64,000 nucleotides of DNA from Amyelois transitella (lineage: Eukaryota > Arthropoda > Insecta > Lepidoptera > Pyralidae): positions 5,042,001-5,106,000 of the forward strand of contig NC_083517.1 of assembly GCF_032362555.1 (NCBI RefSeq). Reading direction: 5' to 3'. The position numbers and the translations under genes are program-made. Shown one piece after another: positions 1-24,761 of this stretch; position 1 is the stretch's first letter, and each line of letters starts with the position of its first letter. Below the pieces are notes generated by a model. That model was not told where the DNA came from and did no database searches. It saw only the letters and a list, made by a program, of their open reading frames with translations.

Positions 1-891
1 CCAATAACGCAGGCATATGGCTGGAGGATAAGACAAAAACATTCAAACTTAAGTTTAACTTAATTATAGGGTAGGTGTATCGTACCTAATACTGTAGACT
101 GTATGTGGCTCAAATCTCATGTGACGTGTAATTGCGGATACTTATCTAGTTGAAAATTTCAAAATATAAGCCAAATTAATTTCATTATTGCGATTGGTTT
201 GTAAGTATCAACTGAAGTAAGAATGTTGCCTAGGTTTTTTGCAGCCCGCCATGGCTTCTCCCATGGTATGTAGTACATAACCCATAACACCGGCAGATAA
301 TATAAGAATTTTCATGATCGGTTCAGTATCACCGAAAATAAGTCCTACAAACAAATTTATAAACTCAATTTTTGTATAATATTAGAAGGTACCATGGGTA
401 AACTTGATGCCTACCTATATAATAGTCTAGTTTACTACGTTTTGCGCTTTCGATAATCGTCACAGTAGGTACGTAGGTAGGTACCTACCACATTATCGCA
501 AAGTCATGAAAACAAATGCTTATGTATATTGTGCCCTTCGCACAAATTCATATCTAATCTTTGATGAGGTAGGTACATAGCCATATAAAAACAATTTAGG
601 CGCCTTTTGTCTTATTCATTTTGTCTGAATTATAGTATAAGTACCTACAAACTACTCGTACATAGGTATTATTCATACATAAGATATGCATCACGTTCTA
701 CGAGGTTTCACGGTGAAAAATTTTTGTTTCATTCAATTCATTTGTTTTTCATTTTCATTCATTCCCTTACGGGATAGACAAGGCCTACAGTCTTGTAAAG
801 AAAGGTTTCTAGGTTCTATTACATATTTCATGATTAAAGTTTAAATGGATGTAAATAAAATAAATAATAAACGTGTATGGGACCAATTGAC

Positions 892-1135
892 GGCCTCTGT
901 GGCGCAGCGGTAGTACGCTTGTCTGTGACGCCGGAGGTCCCGGGTTCGAATCCTGGCCAGGGCATGATGAGAAAAGAATTCCCTTTTTTCTGATTGGCCT
1001 GGGTCTTGATTGTTTATCTATATAAGTTTTTATTATAAAATTAAGTATGGTTGAGTTAGTATTTCGTAACACAAGTCTCGAACTTACTGCGAGGCTAACT
1101 CAATCAGTGTTATTTGTCCCGTATATATTTATTAT
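892..1135 (+). mobile_element. tRNA-derived SINE, copy A
   Basis: The head has Pol III promoter boxes: box A in gtggcgcagcggtagtacgc and box B gggttcgaatcc. The body ends in an AT-rich tail after aactcaatcagtg and tttgtccc. Two further copies in this window (4927-5145 plus; 21538-21826 minus) define the family. The tRNA-like head lacks a convincing acceptor stem and runs straight into the SINE body, so it is not a tRNA gene. Confidence 0.85.
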
Positions 1136-1143
1136 TTATTAAT

Positions 1144-1280
1144 TACACAGATTAGCCTCGAAGTATGTTCGAAACTTGTGTTACGAGAAAGTAGCTCAAC
1201 GATAGATACTATATTTTATAATAAATGCATACCTATTTAGATAATCGTCATAGACCCAGGCATCAATCAGATGTTTTTTA
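1144..1280 (-). mobile_element. SINE tail, inverted partial copy
   Basis: This is the reverse complement of the 3' body of the same SINE (tagcctcgaagtatgttcg, then acttgtgttacga, then the tattttataataaatgc block). It begins a few bases after copy A ends, so the two tails face each other. The tRNA head is missing or unrecognisable. The arrangement forms a long imperfect inverted repeat. Confidence 0.75.
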
Positions 1281-2070
1281 TAATCAGAAGGAGAACCTTT
1301 CATATATGTACTAACTTAACGATTTTCAATAAAACCATAGAAATGTAAATAATAATTCTGTGGTTCCTAGATTAGGTACCTACATACAAGTGGTTTTACA
1401 TGGGTTTTGTTCAACTGTTCGTCAATGTGAAAACATGATATGATTCGTATTCGTATGCATACCGCGTGTATCATGTGCTATACAAGGAGAAAGAAACAAA
1501 TGCAAAGAGAAACGCGAACGGATTACGAATAGTATACATACATTGCGTTACATAAACGCGATAGAAAAGAACTTACCTAGTAATACCTAAGTACATTCAA
1601 ATATAAATTACCTAAGTACTCGTAAAACTGAACAAAGTGCTTTTAGAACTTCCTTCAGAAAGTTATCATCAATACATAAAGTTGATAAAAAGAAAAATCG
1701 AGTACCTAATAAGCGATAAAAGGAGAGTAACAGAAACTAAAAAATCAAATTTTGGATATTTTGTTTGTTCGTCTGGTACGTTATAACTTCAAAAATTCAG
1801 AACAGATTCGAATTCGGTTTTCACAGGTGGATATACCTAAAGAGTGTTGTCAAAACTATTGTTTCGTCAAAATCGGTAGAGAAAAAAAAAGTTATGGTTA
1901 ATAGAAAATTTACTTCAAGCATTGCTTCAACACTTATATAAACAGAGTTGCCCCGTTTACATAAACGTCCCTGCAAAGGAGTCTACGGTTTTAGAGACAA
2001 AGAAGTGATAGTATCTATGTATACCTATGTAATACGTTATTAAGTATTTTTAGTTTGATATCGTAGTACT

Positions 2071-2440
2071 GTATGGTTCCTGGCAATTAGAATAGAACCA
2101 CTCCCTCTCTTTTCAAAGGATGTCGTAAAAAACGACTAGGGAATACGCTTACAAACTAATAACTATTCATATAGACTTTGGGCTAGCAACGTGGACTCTC
2201 GGTCTTTTCGAAATTGCACTGGCTCCAAGTACCTACAGATTTTGTCTCACAATATATCCCAGAGCCGCTTATTTATGTCAATAAGCATACCTACATACCT
2301 GTGTGCATAAGATATATCTTTAATCTTTACCCCTCATGGGGTAATCAGGTCAATATTATTATCGAAAGGACTATAAAAGGGCACGTTCAACTGGATGGCT
2401 TAATGATGGAACATCCTGTTATTAATTGGTGTTGTATAAT
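2071..2440. mobile_element. Fragments of the LINE-related short element
   Basis: Bases 2071-2190 match the 5' part of the short element in plus orientation (ggttcctggcaattagaat, accactccctctctttt, gatgtcgtaaaa). Bases 2296-2425 match the other end in opposite orientation (tttacccctcatggggta). Both are more diverged than the copies in ABCC10 introns, so the piece looks old and rearranged. Confidence 0.6.
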
Positions 2441-3080
2441 ATGTTAGACAAAGCACGGCAGAAAGGACAGTGCATAGAAGTTATAACGATCCATTCGGTT
2501 GCGCAATTATTGTGTCCGTTTTAGATACACATTGTTCCTTGCTACATATTTGTAAGGATGGGTAACAACGTACGCATAAAAAATTGATAAAATCTTTTTG
2601 CTTTCAAAAGACTTGAGTGTCCGATGAGTTCCATAGATATTTGGTTAAGGTCTGGTAATAAATGTGAAAGATATTACAAGGAACACCTCGAAAATCAACA
2701 CTATAAGCTCTGATATTTATGTATTTTACGGCATATCCCTGGTATTTATAATCCGATTTGAAAATTTATTTTTGCATTTAAAAGCATAGTGTCCGATTAG
2801 TCTCATAGAGTTCTTATTAACCGACTTCAATAAAAGGAGGAGGTTTTTATTTTTTTAAGTATGTTACGCATATCTCCAACAATTCGATTAGAAAATTTTT
2901 TTTTGCATTCAAGAGTTGAGTATTGGTACCTAACCTACCTTAATCAATTTTTGGTGTTGATGTCCATTAAAATAAAATAAAAAATAATACCAAAGCAATA
3001 AAAAACTAAATTCATCTGTCAATTGCTGATAGATTGAACACAATATACATAAAAAGAGTAGGGTTCTTATAAACAAGGAT

Positions 3081-3086
3081 TTTATT
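3081..3086 (-). terminator. Poly(A) signal overlapping the CCDC97 stop
   Basis: On the minus strand TAATAAA joins the stop codon to a canonical AATAAA hexamer, which would leave a 3' UTR of only some 20-30 nt. No better hexamer was needed to explain the end. Confidence 0.55.
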
Positions 3087-4125
3087 AAAACACCATGTAG
3101 AATTTATTTTTCAATTTATTCATAATATGAATCATGAATTCATCAAGTGGATCTTCAGTGCTAGGGTCACAGTTATTGGAATTTTTTCTGCCATATTCTT
3201 GTATTAATTTCATGTGCTCTTCTAGATTTTGAACATCATTTGACTCAGAATCAAAGTACCGATCTTCTGCATCTTGAGACACTTGCTTTAAATCATCATA
3301 CTGCTCATTATTATCTACATTAGAGTAGTCAAAATCCACATCACTACCATCTAAAAAGCTATTGTACATTTCTTGTACAAACTCTTGACGTAGTAAATTT
3401 CTCTCAGGAACACTTATCAGAGCCTGTTTTCTTGGTTCTGGCATGTAAGTTGGTTTAACATCAGGAATTTCAAAGTCACCCCACTTCCCCTGATTATTTT
3501 TGGTCAAATTAGTTTTTGTGCCTTCCTCACTTTGTTCTTTGTAATTTTCTTCTAGCATCTGAACATTTTTGGTTTCCCTCATTTCATTTCTATCCACAGT
3601 TTCTAAAATCATACTCAGAAATGTTAGGTTTTCATTATCAACTCCATCACGTTCTCTTATTTCCTCATCACTTAAATATTGTCCAACTAGTTGTTCATAC
3701 AGTAAAGGATTGCGATACATCATCTGTTTTTCACTAAAATAGTCTGTTTCACTTTGCATCTTTTGCAAAGCTTTAAATCTCCGATTCCGAATTCTCTTGT
3801 GACGAGATTCCTCAGAGTGGTATACCTTTAATTCTGACACATACTCTCGAAATCTGACAGAATCTTCAGGAGGATCTAATCTTTCAAAATAGCTGATGTG
3901 TTGTGGTGATAAATATTTTCCAAATTGCATCAGGAAATCTAAAGGTGAACGTTGATAAAGCTGATGCGCCATTCTAATTTTTTCAGCTGTTCTGACCTCA
4001 TTTTCGTTAATTTGAGCATTTTTAAAAGATATTTGAGCACATCTTACTAAGTAATCAATTATATCATGGATAGGGTCAAAAGTTTCTTCATCTTTATAAA
4101 CAGTTCCATCAGTATAAGTTTCCAT
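3085..4125 (-). CDS. CCDC97: CCDC97-like protein
   Basis: This single-exon gene would encode 346 aa from the ATG at 4125. The frame stays open a little further upstream but has no earlier ATG, and METYTDG is a natural start. Family signatures in order are an N-terminal helical segment, FLMQFGKYLSPQH with YFERLD, the RNRRFKALQKM block, YFSEKQMMYRNPLLYEQLVGQ followed by YLSDEE, and a C-terminal acidic stretch with SFLDGSDVDFDYSNVDNN. This order matches metazoan CCDC97, which has been linked to the SF3B part of the U2 snRNP, so a nuclear role in splicing is the family expectation rather than something seen here. The TAA stop overlaps an AATAAA signal. The gene is divergent from the ABC transporter to its right, about 2.1 kb away. 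Confidence 0.88.
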   Translation of the reverse strand: METYTDGTVYKDEETFDPIHDIIDYLVRCAQISFKNAQINENEVRTAEKIRMAHQLYQRSPLDFLMQFGKYLSPQHISYFERLDPPEDSVRFREYVSELKVYHSEESRHKRIRNRRFKALQKMQSETDYFSEKQMMYRNPLLYEQLVGQYLSDEEIRERDGVDNENLTFLSMILETVDRNEMRETKNVQMLEENYKEQSEEGTKTNLTKNNQGKWGDFEIPDVKPTYMPEPRKQALISVPERNLLRQEFVQEMYNSFLDGSDVDFDYSNVDNNEQYDDLKQVSQDAEDRYFDSESNDVQNLEEHMKLIQEYGRKNSNNCDPSTEDPLDEFMIHIMNKLKNKFYMVF

Positions 4126-4164
4126 GTGTCGAAGAAACAATACAGGGTACCTATTGAGCAGCAA

Positions 4165-6271
4165 GGATGGTAAGTAGGATGATAGACAGGAGTGGTAATA
4201 GTACCTTCACAGACTTTAGCGAATTCCTAATATTGGAAACTACTTCATAGACCAATAGAAATGGTAATGGCTTAGCGTTGGACCCGCTTAGAAAATGTAT
4301 TAACCCCTTTTATATGAACGATGTACATATAAACATAATAATTATGTTGTTGTTGAAATGAGTGAATTGATAAAACGAAATTTTACTTAACTTACGCCAC
4401 AAAATAAGGTACACAAAAATCGCTTAAATTTCTTTTTTTTTTCATCACTAACATAACACTACCTATTGTTTTCTTTAATCAATATTTATTTTTCCCTTTA
4501 ACTCGCTCTCGTAATAATAAATTAAGAAATTTGTGAGTTACCATTCCCGTACCGTACGTACCGACTTTCAATAACTGAACTGAATTTGACATTGTGACTG
4601 TGACATTACCTTTTTTTTAACGTTTGTCTTTACGGAAAGGCAAAAGGAAGTAATACCTATAGAGCCACCACCTGTAGGGCGTGTGTAGCAGTAGCCGCTA
4701 ATTTCGTGTGACCTTGGTCAGACCGACTGATTAAACGCGTATATATTTAATCGGACCATTGTAGCGTACCTGCGATCGATGATAAATGGTCATACGACTG
4801 CCAGTAGTGCTAACATCTCAAACAATCTCGCAAACTCGGACGCTATTTGATTACTTTGTTTTTAAGCAGTTTCGAGGATTATTCTTCATAATTAGAGGTA
4901 TCTGTTATATTAGGTAGCAGAATTAAGGCCTCCGTGGCGCAGCGGTAGTACGCTTGTCTGTGACGCCGGAGGTCACGGGTTCGAATCTCGGCCAGGGCAT
5001 GATGAGCAACGAACTTTTCCTGATTGCCCCGGGTTTTGTTCATCTATCTAAGTATTTATTATAAAATATAGTATCGTTAAGTAGTCTCGAACTAAATTCG
5101 GGGCTAACTCAATTTGTGTAATTTGTCCCATATATATTTATTTGTTTAATTTGTTTAATTGTTTAATAGTCATAAGCTTGCGTAAACGTTACTATTATTT
5201 AAATGGCGTCTTTTAAATTAAACTGTAGACTTCTATAAAATGATTTATGGATCATAAATTGATGACATACCTAAGATGTCTCTGCCCCATCCTAAAATGG
5301 AATTGTGTAAAAGTCACAACTAAGACTCAACGAAATTTTATTAAATATAATTGATAACTTTTGAAAATATAATAAACCACTGCTTTCAATCAATATCCAT
5401 CATGTTTGAGGTTAAACTTCTAAAACCTTCTTCTAGGTGTAACAAATACTTTTCTGGGAACCGCATCAAAATCGGTTCAACGAAATGCGAGATAATCGCG
5501 GACTAACATCCATAGATACATAGAGGTCAAACTAAGAACCACCTTTTTTTGAAGGTGTTTACGTTTAGTCAGCACACCGTCCGTACCAACGATTTCGCAA
5601 CTAACCCTCCACAAAATTTTCATATGATAAATATCAATAGCAGTTTTAAATAATATATTAGCGCACATAATTTAAGCAAAAACAATAGCAACACATAATC
5701 TATGTAATTTTATATCTCGTGTTTATCATTCTGGATGTTTTCTGTGTACATAATTAAATAAATAAAAGTGTAATTGACTAAAGCATACGATCAAAAATAC
5801 TTTTGACTGATTTTGCTAGTCATAGTCGACAATAGTTTTGACTGCAACACTATTATGCTATAACTATATTTATTCAAATCAAAATGAGAGCAATTCAGAC
5901 CCGTGATTTTTAACTTGTGGACAGCGGCTACCTACTTAGTGTTTAAAATTCTTGGCTGCAGAAGGCAAGCAATTGTGAATGTCAATGTGACATGATTGTC
6001 ACTGTCATACGCTTAATTTTGTTCTTGCTCAACCTCAATATACCAAATAACCTCTTACTCTCGTCAATGAAAATAAAAATATGACTTTATTGCTAGTACC
6101 TACTAATAATATAAGTTTTTATTGCTGAAAGCATTGACGGCTTAGAGCTTAAGTGTCTACCGTTGCAAATCATAAATTCAAACATACCTACTGAAAATTT
6201 TTAGCTGTAATGTCGCAAAGAGATTTGGCTGAATTCTAAGGATTCTTGTCTTCATTCGCTTTGTGCTATCT
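4165..6271. other. Spacer between divergent CCDC97 and ABCC10 genes
   Basis: This is the presumed promoter region for both genes. It contains one SINE (4927-5145) and otherwise AT-rich sequence. No exon was recognised. A 63-codon frame at 5477-5668 (minus) has no recognisable motif and is treated as chance. Confidence 0.5.
4927..5145 (+). mobile_element. tRNA-derived SINE, copy B
   Basis: It has the same head as copy A (ggcctccgtggcgcagcgg, box B gggttcgaatc) and the same body (catgatgagcaacg, tattataaaatatagt, ggggctaactcaattt, tttgtccc). It is full length at the 5' end and ends in an AT-rich tail. Confidence 0.85.
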
Positions 6272-19372
<13,101 letters not shown>

Positions 19373-19524
19373 TGATGTAAAGTTGCTCTCATAGATATTC
19401 TAATCAAAGAAACAAAAAACGTGCGATTTTTTCGTTGTGGCAATGAAAGGTAAAGTTCTGCACCAGTTCAATGATATAAATAGTTTTAGTAGTTGTTTTC
19501 TTTGCTGTATCTTGTCACTAGGCG

Positions 19525-19530
19525 AATAAA
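19525..19530 (+). terminator. Likely ABCC10 poly(A) signal
   Basis: An AATAAA in ggcgaataaacttcg lies about 150 bases after the TAG stop. A second candidate (gaataaaaaatc) follows near 19605, and I cannot tell which is used. Confidence 0.5.
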
Positions 19531-21102
19531 CTTCGTTTGTTCCATTCCATACACGCCAAGTTATACCTAAGAATGTTGTTTGTTCCGCATCAAATATGTG
19601 CCGAATAAAAAATCATGAGGCTTATCCATTTAAACTTTTTGTGGTGATATTATTGTATTATTTTGTCGTCCAGTGTATATGTGTAGTTATTTTTCTGTTC
19701 TTTTTCCTAATTCTCCATGGAAACACGTTTCCCTCTTATTTCTTTTAAATTATTATTAAAATATACTTACGATAGCAATAAAAAATTGTCTCTTCCAGTT
19801 ATTATAAAGATTGCATGTCATATTGACTGAAATACACTAGGAGACTGTATATAATATGCTATGCAAGATAAGTTTAGTAGTACGTCTTTAAATGACAAAT
19901 TAATATTGATTCGTTGTTTAATGAGTGAATTTTATTTTAAGTAATAAGTTGTTGATAAGAGAGTTCAGACTGATCAAAAGGTCTAGTCGCTGCTAGAGTA
20001 CTACAGTCTATTGTTTTCCTTGTTTAAAATTTTATCTATTGACAAGACGCTATGCATTCCAGAAGTCAATATCTTGTAAGTAGCTGTAATTATTCGATTT
20101 TGTAGTATTACGATCTCCGAATCGTTGAATTAAAATAACCAATTTGTAAAAACATATTAAGCAAGAGCCTTTTATGGTATTGTTAGAAATATATATTAAT
20201 ATTGCGTTGATTAATAGCATTGTACGAGAGTTGCTAATTTACAATTTGTGCTACTTGTGGTTTTCTCAGTGACACCGTAAAGAACATTAAAAACTTTATG
20301 ACTACAACTTTTTACGAATCGGTCATTTGTTCAAGTTAAAAAAATACGTTTTCAGTATTGATCGGTTCACTCAGTTATTAGCAAACTTATGTATGTAGTT
20401 TGATGTGAATTAGAAGCATTTTTAAATATTTCACTTCATGACAATGAAGTTTACAACGATAAGAAATCAGTAAATTTCAAATAACTCTGCAATGGTGAAA
20501 CCCTGTGATGGTTTATTCGACCAGTTCAAACTTGTAGGAAACCTTTTTTGTGAAAAGCTTGTTAAAAGAGGTTTATATTTAATCTACTAGCAACTAGGTA
20601 ATTAATAAAAGATTTCTAACGCAGCATTATGAACTATATGTAACTTTTTTATCATGAACTCCGAGATGAAGTTCAAAGAGTGACTTTACATAAATTTAAT
20701 TTTCTTGTAAATAAATTATATTATGTATATTGCTAATGAATTAGAAATAAACCTCTATTAGTATAAAATAAAAAGAAAACTTGTGATATGAGCCTGTATT
20801 TTAATATAAATATTTTGAATAAAATACATATAATAAAATGCTCGTTTCATTAGCTCATAGACGAGAGTAGTATTTATTAAGAAGAGTCATAGACAATTTC
20901 TTTATATCGTTATAATTTTGATGAGGTATGACCGAAAAGAAGTGGTATAAAAAATCAAACGCTATAATAAAAATAGTATTTACTATTTAATTATTATCAA
21001 TCATTTGATGTTTTTAAGCTTGTTGAAACAAATGACGCTATATCAAATACAAGCACACAATTAATTTTTCAGTTGATATAAATAACTATTAAACTTTGTT
21101 TT
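19531..21102. other. Spacer between ABCC10 and POLB 3' ends
   Basis: AT-rich sequence between two convergent genes. No coding exon, RNA gene or complete repeat was recognised. The POLB 3' UTR must lie just left of 21103. Confidence 0.45.
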
Positions 21103-21535
21103 TCACATATTTCGTTCTTCTGGGTTTTTGTATGGATAGTTTATATACTCAAATATTTCTTGTTCTGATGCAATAGGGATCATCTCTCCCGGCACACCTG
21201 TGAAATGGCAAGTTTTATATAGGAATCCGTCAAAACAAATGAGGACTGGTGAATTATAAGCAAAACTTAAGTTCGGAAAATGCTTTGAAGTTGTGATCAT
21301 GGTTTGCATTAGCCATAAAAGTAGATAACATCTGGAAGCTAAATTCCTCAAAGAAATTGAATTAAAATAATCGAAGGACATTTCATTTTGTCTATTACAA
21401 ACTACAGCAAAGCAAAAAAGATTTTATTTATTTCTTTCTATTTATTCATATAATCAAGTCTATATCCCTCGTGGGGCAGAGCCAGCAGCCTTGAAAGATT
21501 GATAGACCTCATTAAGCTGTTTGGCTTAATTATAG

Positions 21536-21604
<69 letters not shown>

Positions 21605-23597
21605 ACAAATTACACTGATTGAGTTAGCCTCGAAGTAAGTTCGAAACTTGTGTTACGAGATACTAACTCAACGATACTATATTTTATAATAAATACTTAT
21701 ATAGATAAACATCCAAGACCCAGGACAATCAGAAAAAGTTCTTTTCTCATCATGCCTTGACCGGGATTCGAACCCGGGACCTCCGGTGTCACAGACAAGC
21801 GTACTACCGCTGAGCCACAGAGGCCGTCTAAATTCAGATTGAAATAGCGACAGGTTGCCAGCCCATCGCCTTAAAGAAGAATCCCAAGTTTTAAAGCTTA
21901 TCCCTTAGTCGCCTTTTACGACATCCATGGGAAATAAAAGATGGAGTGGTCCTATTCTTTTTATATTGGTGCCACACGGCACATTTCTTTCTAATTGCTA
22001 AAATTTAATGTAGAGCAAATTTTCATTATTATCCCATTCTGAATTTCTTCAAAGTGAATGTGGCTTTAGTTAGTACTTTCTTAGATTGTTATAGTAACAC
22101 CTACCCGTAACTCCGACGGGACGCAAAGAGTACTCGTTGAGCGTGAACCCCTGTTCCAGCGCATGCGCACGCATCGTCTTGTTGAACACGTCACTGCCAG
22201 TAAAGTAAAGCACTGCGCAGTGGTACTGCTCGCACGGGATCAGCCGGATGTCCAGGCGGCGATATGGAAACTCACTCGAAAGACGACATACCCCCTGCCA
22301 TTAAAGAAATCAATAAATGCCAATTATCTATTATCCTTAGCAGAGTTATTACAATGGTTGCCATGTAACTGGTAACCTTTTTGCCGTTGACGCAACTTGG
22401 TTGGTAGATGCAAAAAGAATGTTACTAATTTTTTAATACGATCTATGGATCTCCAGTACCGAGTTGAATGTGGATTTTAACTTATCATAGAAGTATTCTA
22501 CCAAATCCATCTCTTTCGGTGTACCTACCTCGAAGAAAGGAGATAAGTAGCGTATCCAAAAGCACTATAATAGCGCAACTGTTGTAATTGCTAGGACGCA
22601 ACTAGATAGTAGAAACACAGGATCCACACTCCAGGTACTAATGACAGGGTCGGAATAGTACCTACTTATGCATAAATTCTGACATAAATATCAAGTTACT
22701 ATTCTCACCATAAATTTTGTATCTCCTATTGATATAACATCTGTAACCAGACTTTCTTTCAACTGCTCTACAATAGATTTCAAAAGAGTTTCTCCTCGTT
22801 TTTTCTTCCCTTCGCTTACTTTCAAGCTAGGGCGGGTTACAAGAACATCAATATCGCCGCTCTCTGCTTTGCCACGCCTTAAATAAATATTTTATTAGTA
22901 GTAGTGTTTATCAATATAATTTTCTACTCGAACAAAAGAAAACAAGTAGCAATCAAACCTGTAACTACCACATATCGTTACTGTAAACTCGGTATCCAAA
23001 TCAAGTATGATTTCTCTCAATTTTCTTTCTATTTCCTGTATTTCTGATCGAGGAATTTTCTTTTCAAAATCTTCGAAATATCTGTAACAAACATACTGTG
23101 TTAAATAAAAATTTTGTTAGCACTTTGCTTTATCCATTCGTTACATTCAAGAAAATCATACCTACTTACTTTAAACCGATTATTTGATGATGGTTCAGTT
23201 TATCCAAGTGGAGCCTTAAACCATCGATGGATGTGATTCCGCTCTTCACGAGTTCAGCCGCCTTCACCGGACCAATGCCAGATACACGTGTAAGCAAATT
23301 AATAGCCTTTGCCTGTCCATCCTGATGTATGTCTTCTAATTTTCTTAATTTACCGGTTTGAAGAAATTCATCAATTTTCTTAGATATTTTCTCCCCTATA
23401 CCTTCTAATTTCTTAGCTTCATCTCCAGATTCTATTCTTTTATGATATGCTGCTAAAACACCGGCGGCTTTCCTATATGCGTTAAATTTATGAATATTAC
23501 GCGTTACATTTTTTTCATATTCCGATAATTCTATTAAAAAATCGCAAAAATCTGCATTTTGGTTATTGGCTCCGGAGGGATTTTTACGTTTGCTCAT
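21103..23597 (-). CDS. POLB: DNA polymerase beta
   Basis: A family X polymerase that removes 5'-deoxyribose phosphate and fills one-base gaps in base excision repair. Five exons (5' to 3': 23170-23597, 22959-23081, 22709-22877, 22105-22294, 21103-21197) give 334 aa, very close to the vertebrate length. The N-terminal 8-kDa lyase domain carries helix-hairpin-helix motifs ([16 protein letters not shown], with a lysine at the usual Schiff-base position, and [13 protein letters not shown]). The polymerase domain has the metal-binding pair in SGDIDVLV (D192, D194) and the third aspartate in [10 protein letters not shown] (D255), then [20 protein letters not shown] and the C-terminal [11 protein letters not shown]. 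All introns are GT-AG and phases match. Intron 4 carries a nested pair of SINE-like insertions. The gene is head to head with RECQL5. Confidence is high because every exon matches the family in order. Confidence 0.96.
21441..21983 (-). mobile_element. LINE-related short element split by a SINE
   Basis: The two halves (21441-21537 and 21827-21983) are the tail and head portions of one copy (ctcgtggggcagagcc on one side; acaggttgccagcccatcgc and ccatgggaaataaaagatgg on the other). The tRNA-derived SINE at 21538-21826 sits between them, so the SINE is the younger insertion. It lies in POLB intron 4. Confidence 0.88.
21538..21826 (-). mobile_element. tRNA-derived SINE, copy C, with long poly(A) tail
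   Basis: On the minus strand the head is ggcctctgtggctcagcggt with box B gggttcgaatccc, followed by the family body. It ends in an uninterrupted run of about 66 A, seen as T from 21538 to 21603. The long pure tail suggests a young insertion, although such runs are also prone to assembly error. Confidence 0.92.
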
Positions 23598-24761
23598 GCT
23601 TTCGAGACCTGTAAAATATTATTTGGATACATACATACATATGATTTCGTCTTTATCCCTTGTGGGGTAGACAGAGGCAAAAAGCCCGAGGTGACGGCCA
23701 TCTATCCGTATGTAGCTGTTGATGATTGTTATCTAGTACTAAGTGCTTAAGTTGGTCACATACACAATAAATAACCACCTTATGGAAAATTTACTTAGCT
23801 ACCGGATTATACACGGTAATATACCTAAGGTAGAAAAATAGATTAAAAACAATGTCGTATTCAACCTTTATTCGTAAAATTAATGATTATGTATTTTCAA
23901 ATTTGCCGCCGGTAGTGTAATTGAACAGCCTTCGTTCAATTTCATTCTAAGTTTCCGTTAGGTACCTAAAATATAAAAAAATACCTAAAATATAAAATAT
24001 TCATTAACTTTGTGCTGTCTCATTTCATCCTGGGATTTATATAGATATGGATAAGAATATGTACTTCCGTAGACAAATGGCTGTATGGCATATGCACTTT
24101 TGTCTCATAAAAAACTAATTTGAGTGTGGTGTGTTAGAATTAAATAATGCCAGTTGTATCGATAAAAATTAAAAATCTAAAATTACATACAAGCCTTATT
24201 ACAAATAATCACGTCTTATCCGTCCTTTAAAGCGATGTGAACGGAGCCAACAGTTTTGAAAAGACTGAAAGACCACGTTAAACTTCACTAAATGATGGAT
24301 TTAATATTCAAATAACGAAATAAATTTTTCACGCGCACACTATTAGCTAAAAGTCAACTTAAGTACCTATATTTAAAGATCATTTCTAAAGCGAGTTTCT
24401 ATTGAAGTTGACTTTTTTGCTAATAGTGTCATCGTAAATAAATACCAATAAAATTTGAAACTAAATTTCTTACTGCAGAAACTTCTAATGAGACTACATG
24501 TACATCTGTGATTGTATCTAATTTCACAATTTTTTTAACATCACCAAGTATCTATCGATTACAGACTTAAAAGACGTATTAACAACACTAAAGGTTAGTT
24601 TTATTTTGCTTTGAGGTTGTTTTTGTGCTACAAAATGTTAGACTTTAAATTCAAATCAAAATTATTACACAAAATAACAAAAACAAATTATTAAACTATC
24701 TATAATAAGTTAAATTACGAGACATACCTTTAGTGCCAGTGAGTGAGTGAAAGTTTTTACA
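23598..24761. other. Shared 5' region of POLB and RECQL5
   Basis: About 1.16 kb between two divergent start codons. It holds a fragment of the LINE-related short element (23628-23690), a second degenerate fragment (24206-24320) and a small inverted-repeat element (24337-24429). No TATA box or other core motif can be assigned with confidence. It may act as a bidirectional promoter, which is inference from position only. Confidence 0.5.
24337..24429. mobile_element. MITE-like inverted-repeat element
   Basis: Arms acactattagctaaaagtca and its near reverse complement (ttgacttttttgctaatagt plus gt) are separated by about 40 bases, total about 93 bases. No coding capacity. No clear target-site duplication was seen. 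Confidence 0.55.

Larger units (their letters stand above)
1..3080. other. Gene-free flank rich in repeat fragments
   Basis: I see no credible coding exon here. The stretch holds a tRNA-derived SINE with an inverted SINE tail behind it (892-1280), a fragment of the LINE-related short element near 730-815, further fragments at 2071-2440, and AT-rich DNA with TAGGTACC motifs around 470-490. At 2640-2930 there are two or three diverged blocks around a gcatt(t/c)aa(a)ag motif, one beside a phrase (accgacttcaataaaagg) that I know as a frequent lepidopteran repeat. Short open frames at 809-1072 (minus) and 2214-2447 (plus) lie inside these repeats and look fortuitous. Confidence 0.6.

Noticed and set aside
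892-965. tRNA gene
   Set aside because: A and B boxes are present, but the head runs into a shared SINE body and recurs at 4927 and 21826 with the same tail, so it is a SINE.
21538-21603. Rho-independent style terminator or Pol III stop
   Set aside because: The T run is the complement of the SINE poly(A) tail in a eukaryotic genome.
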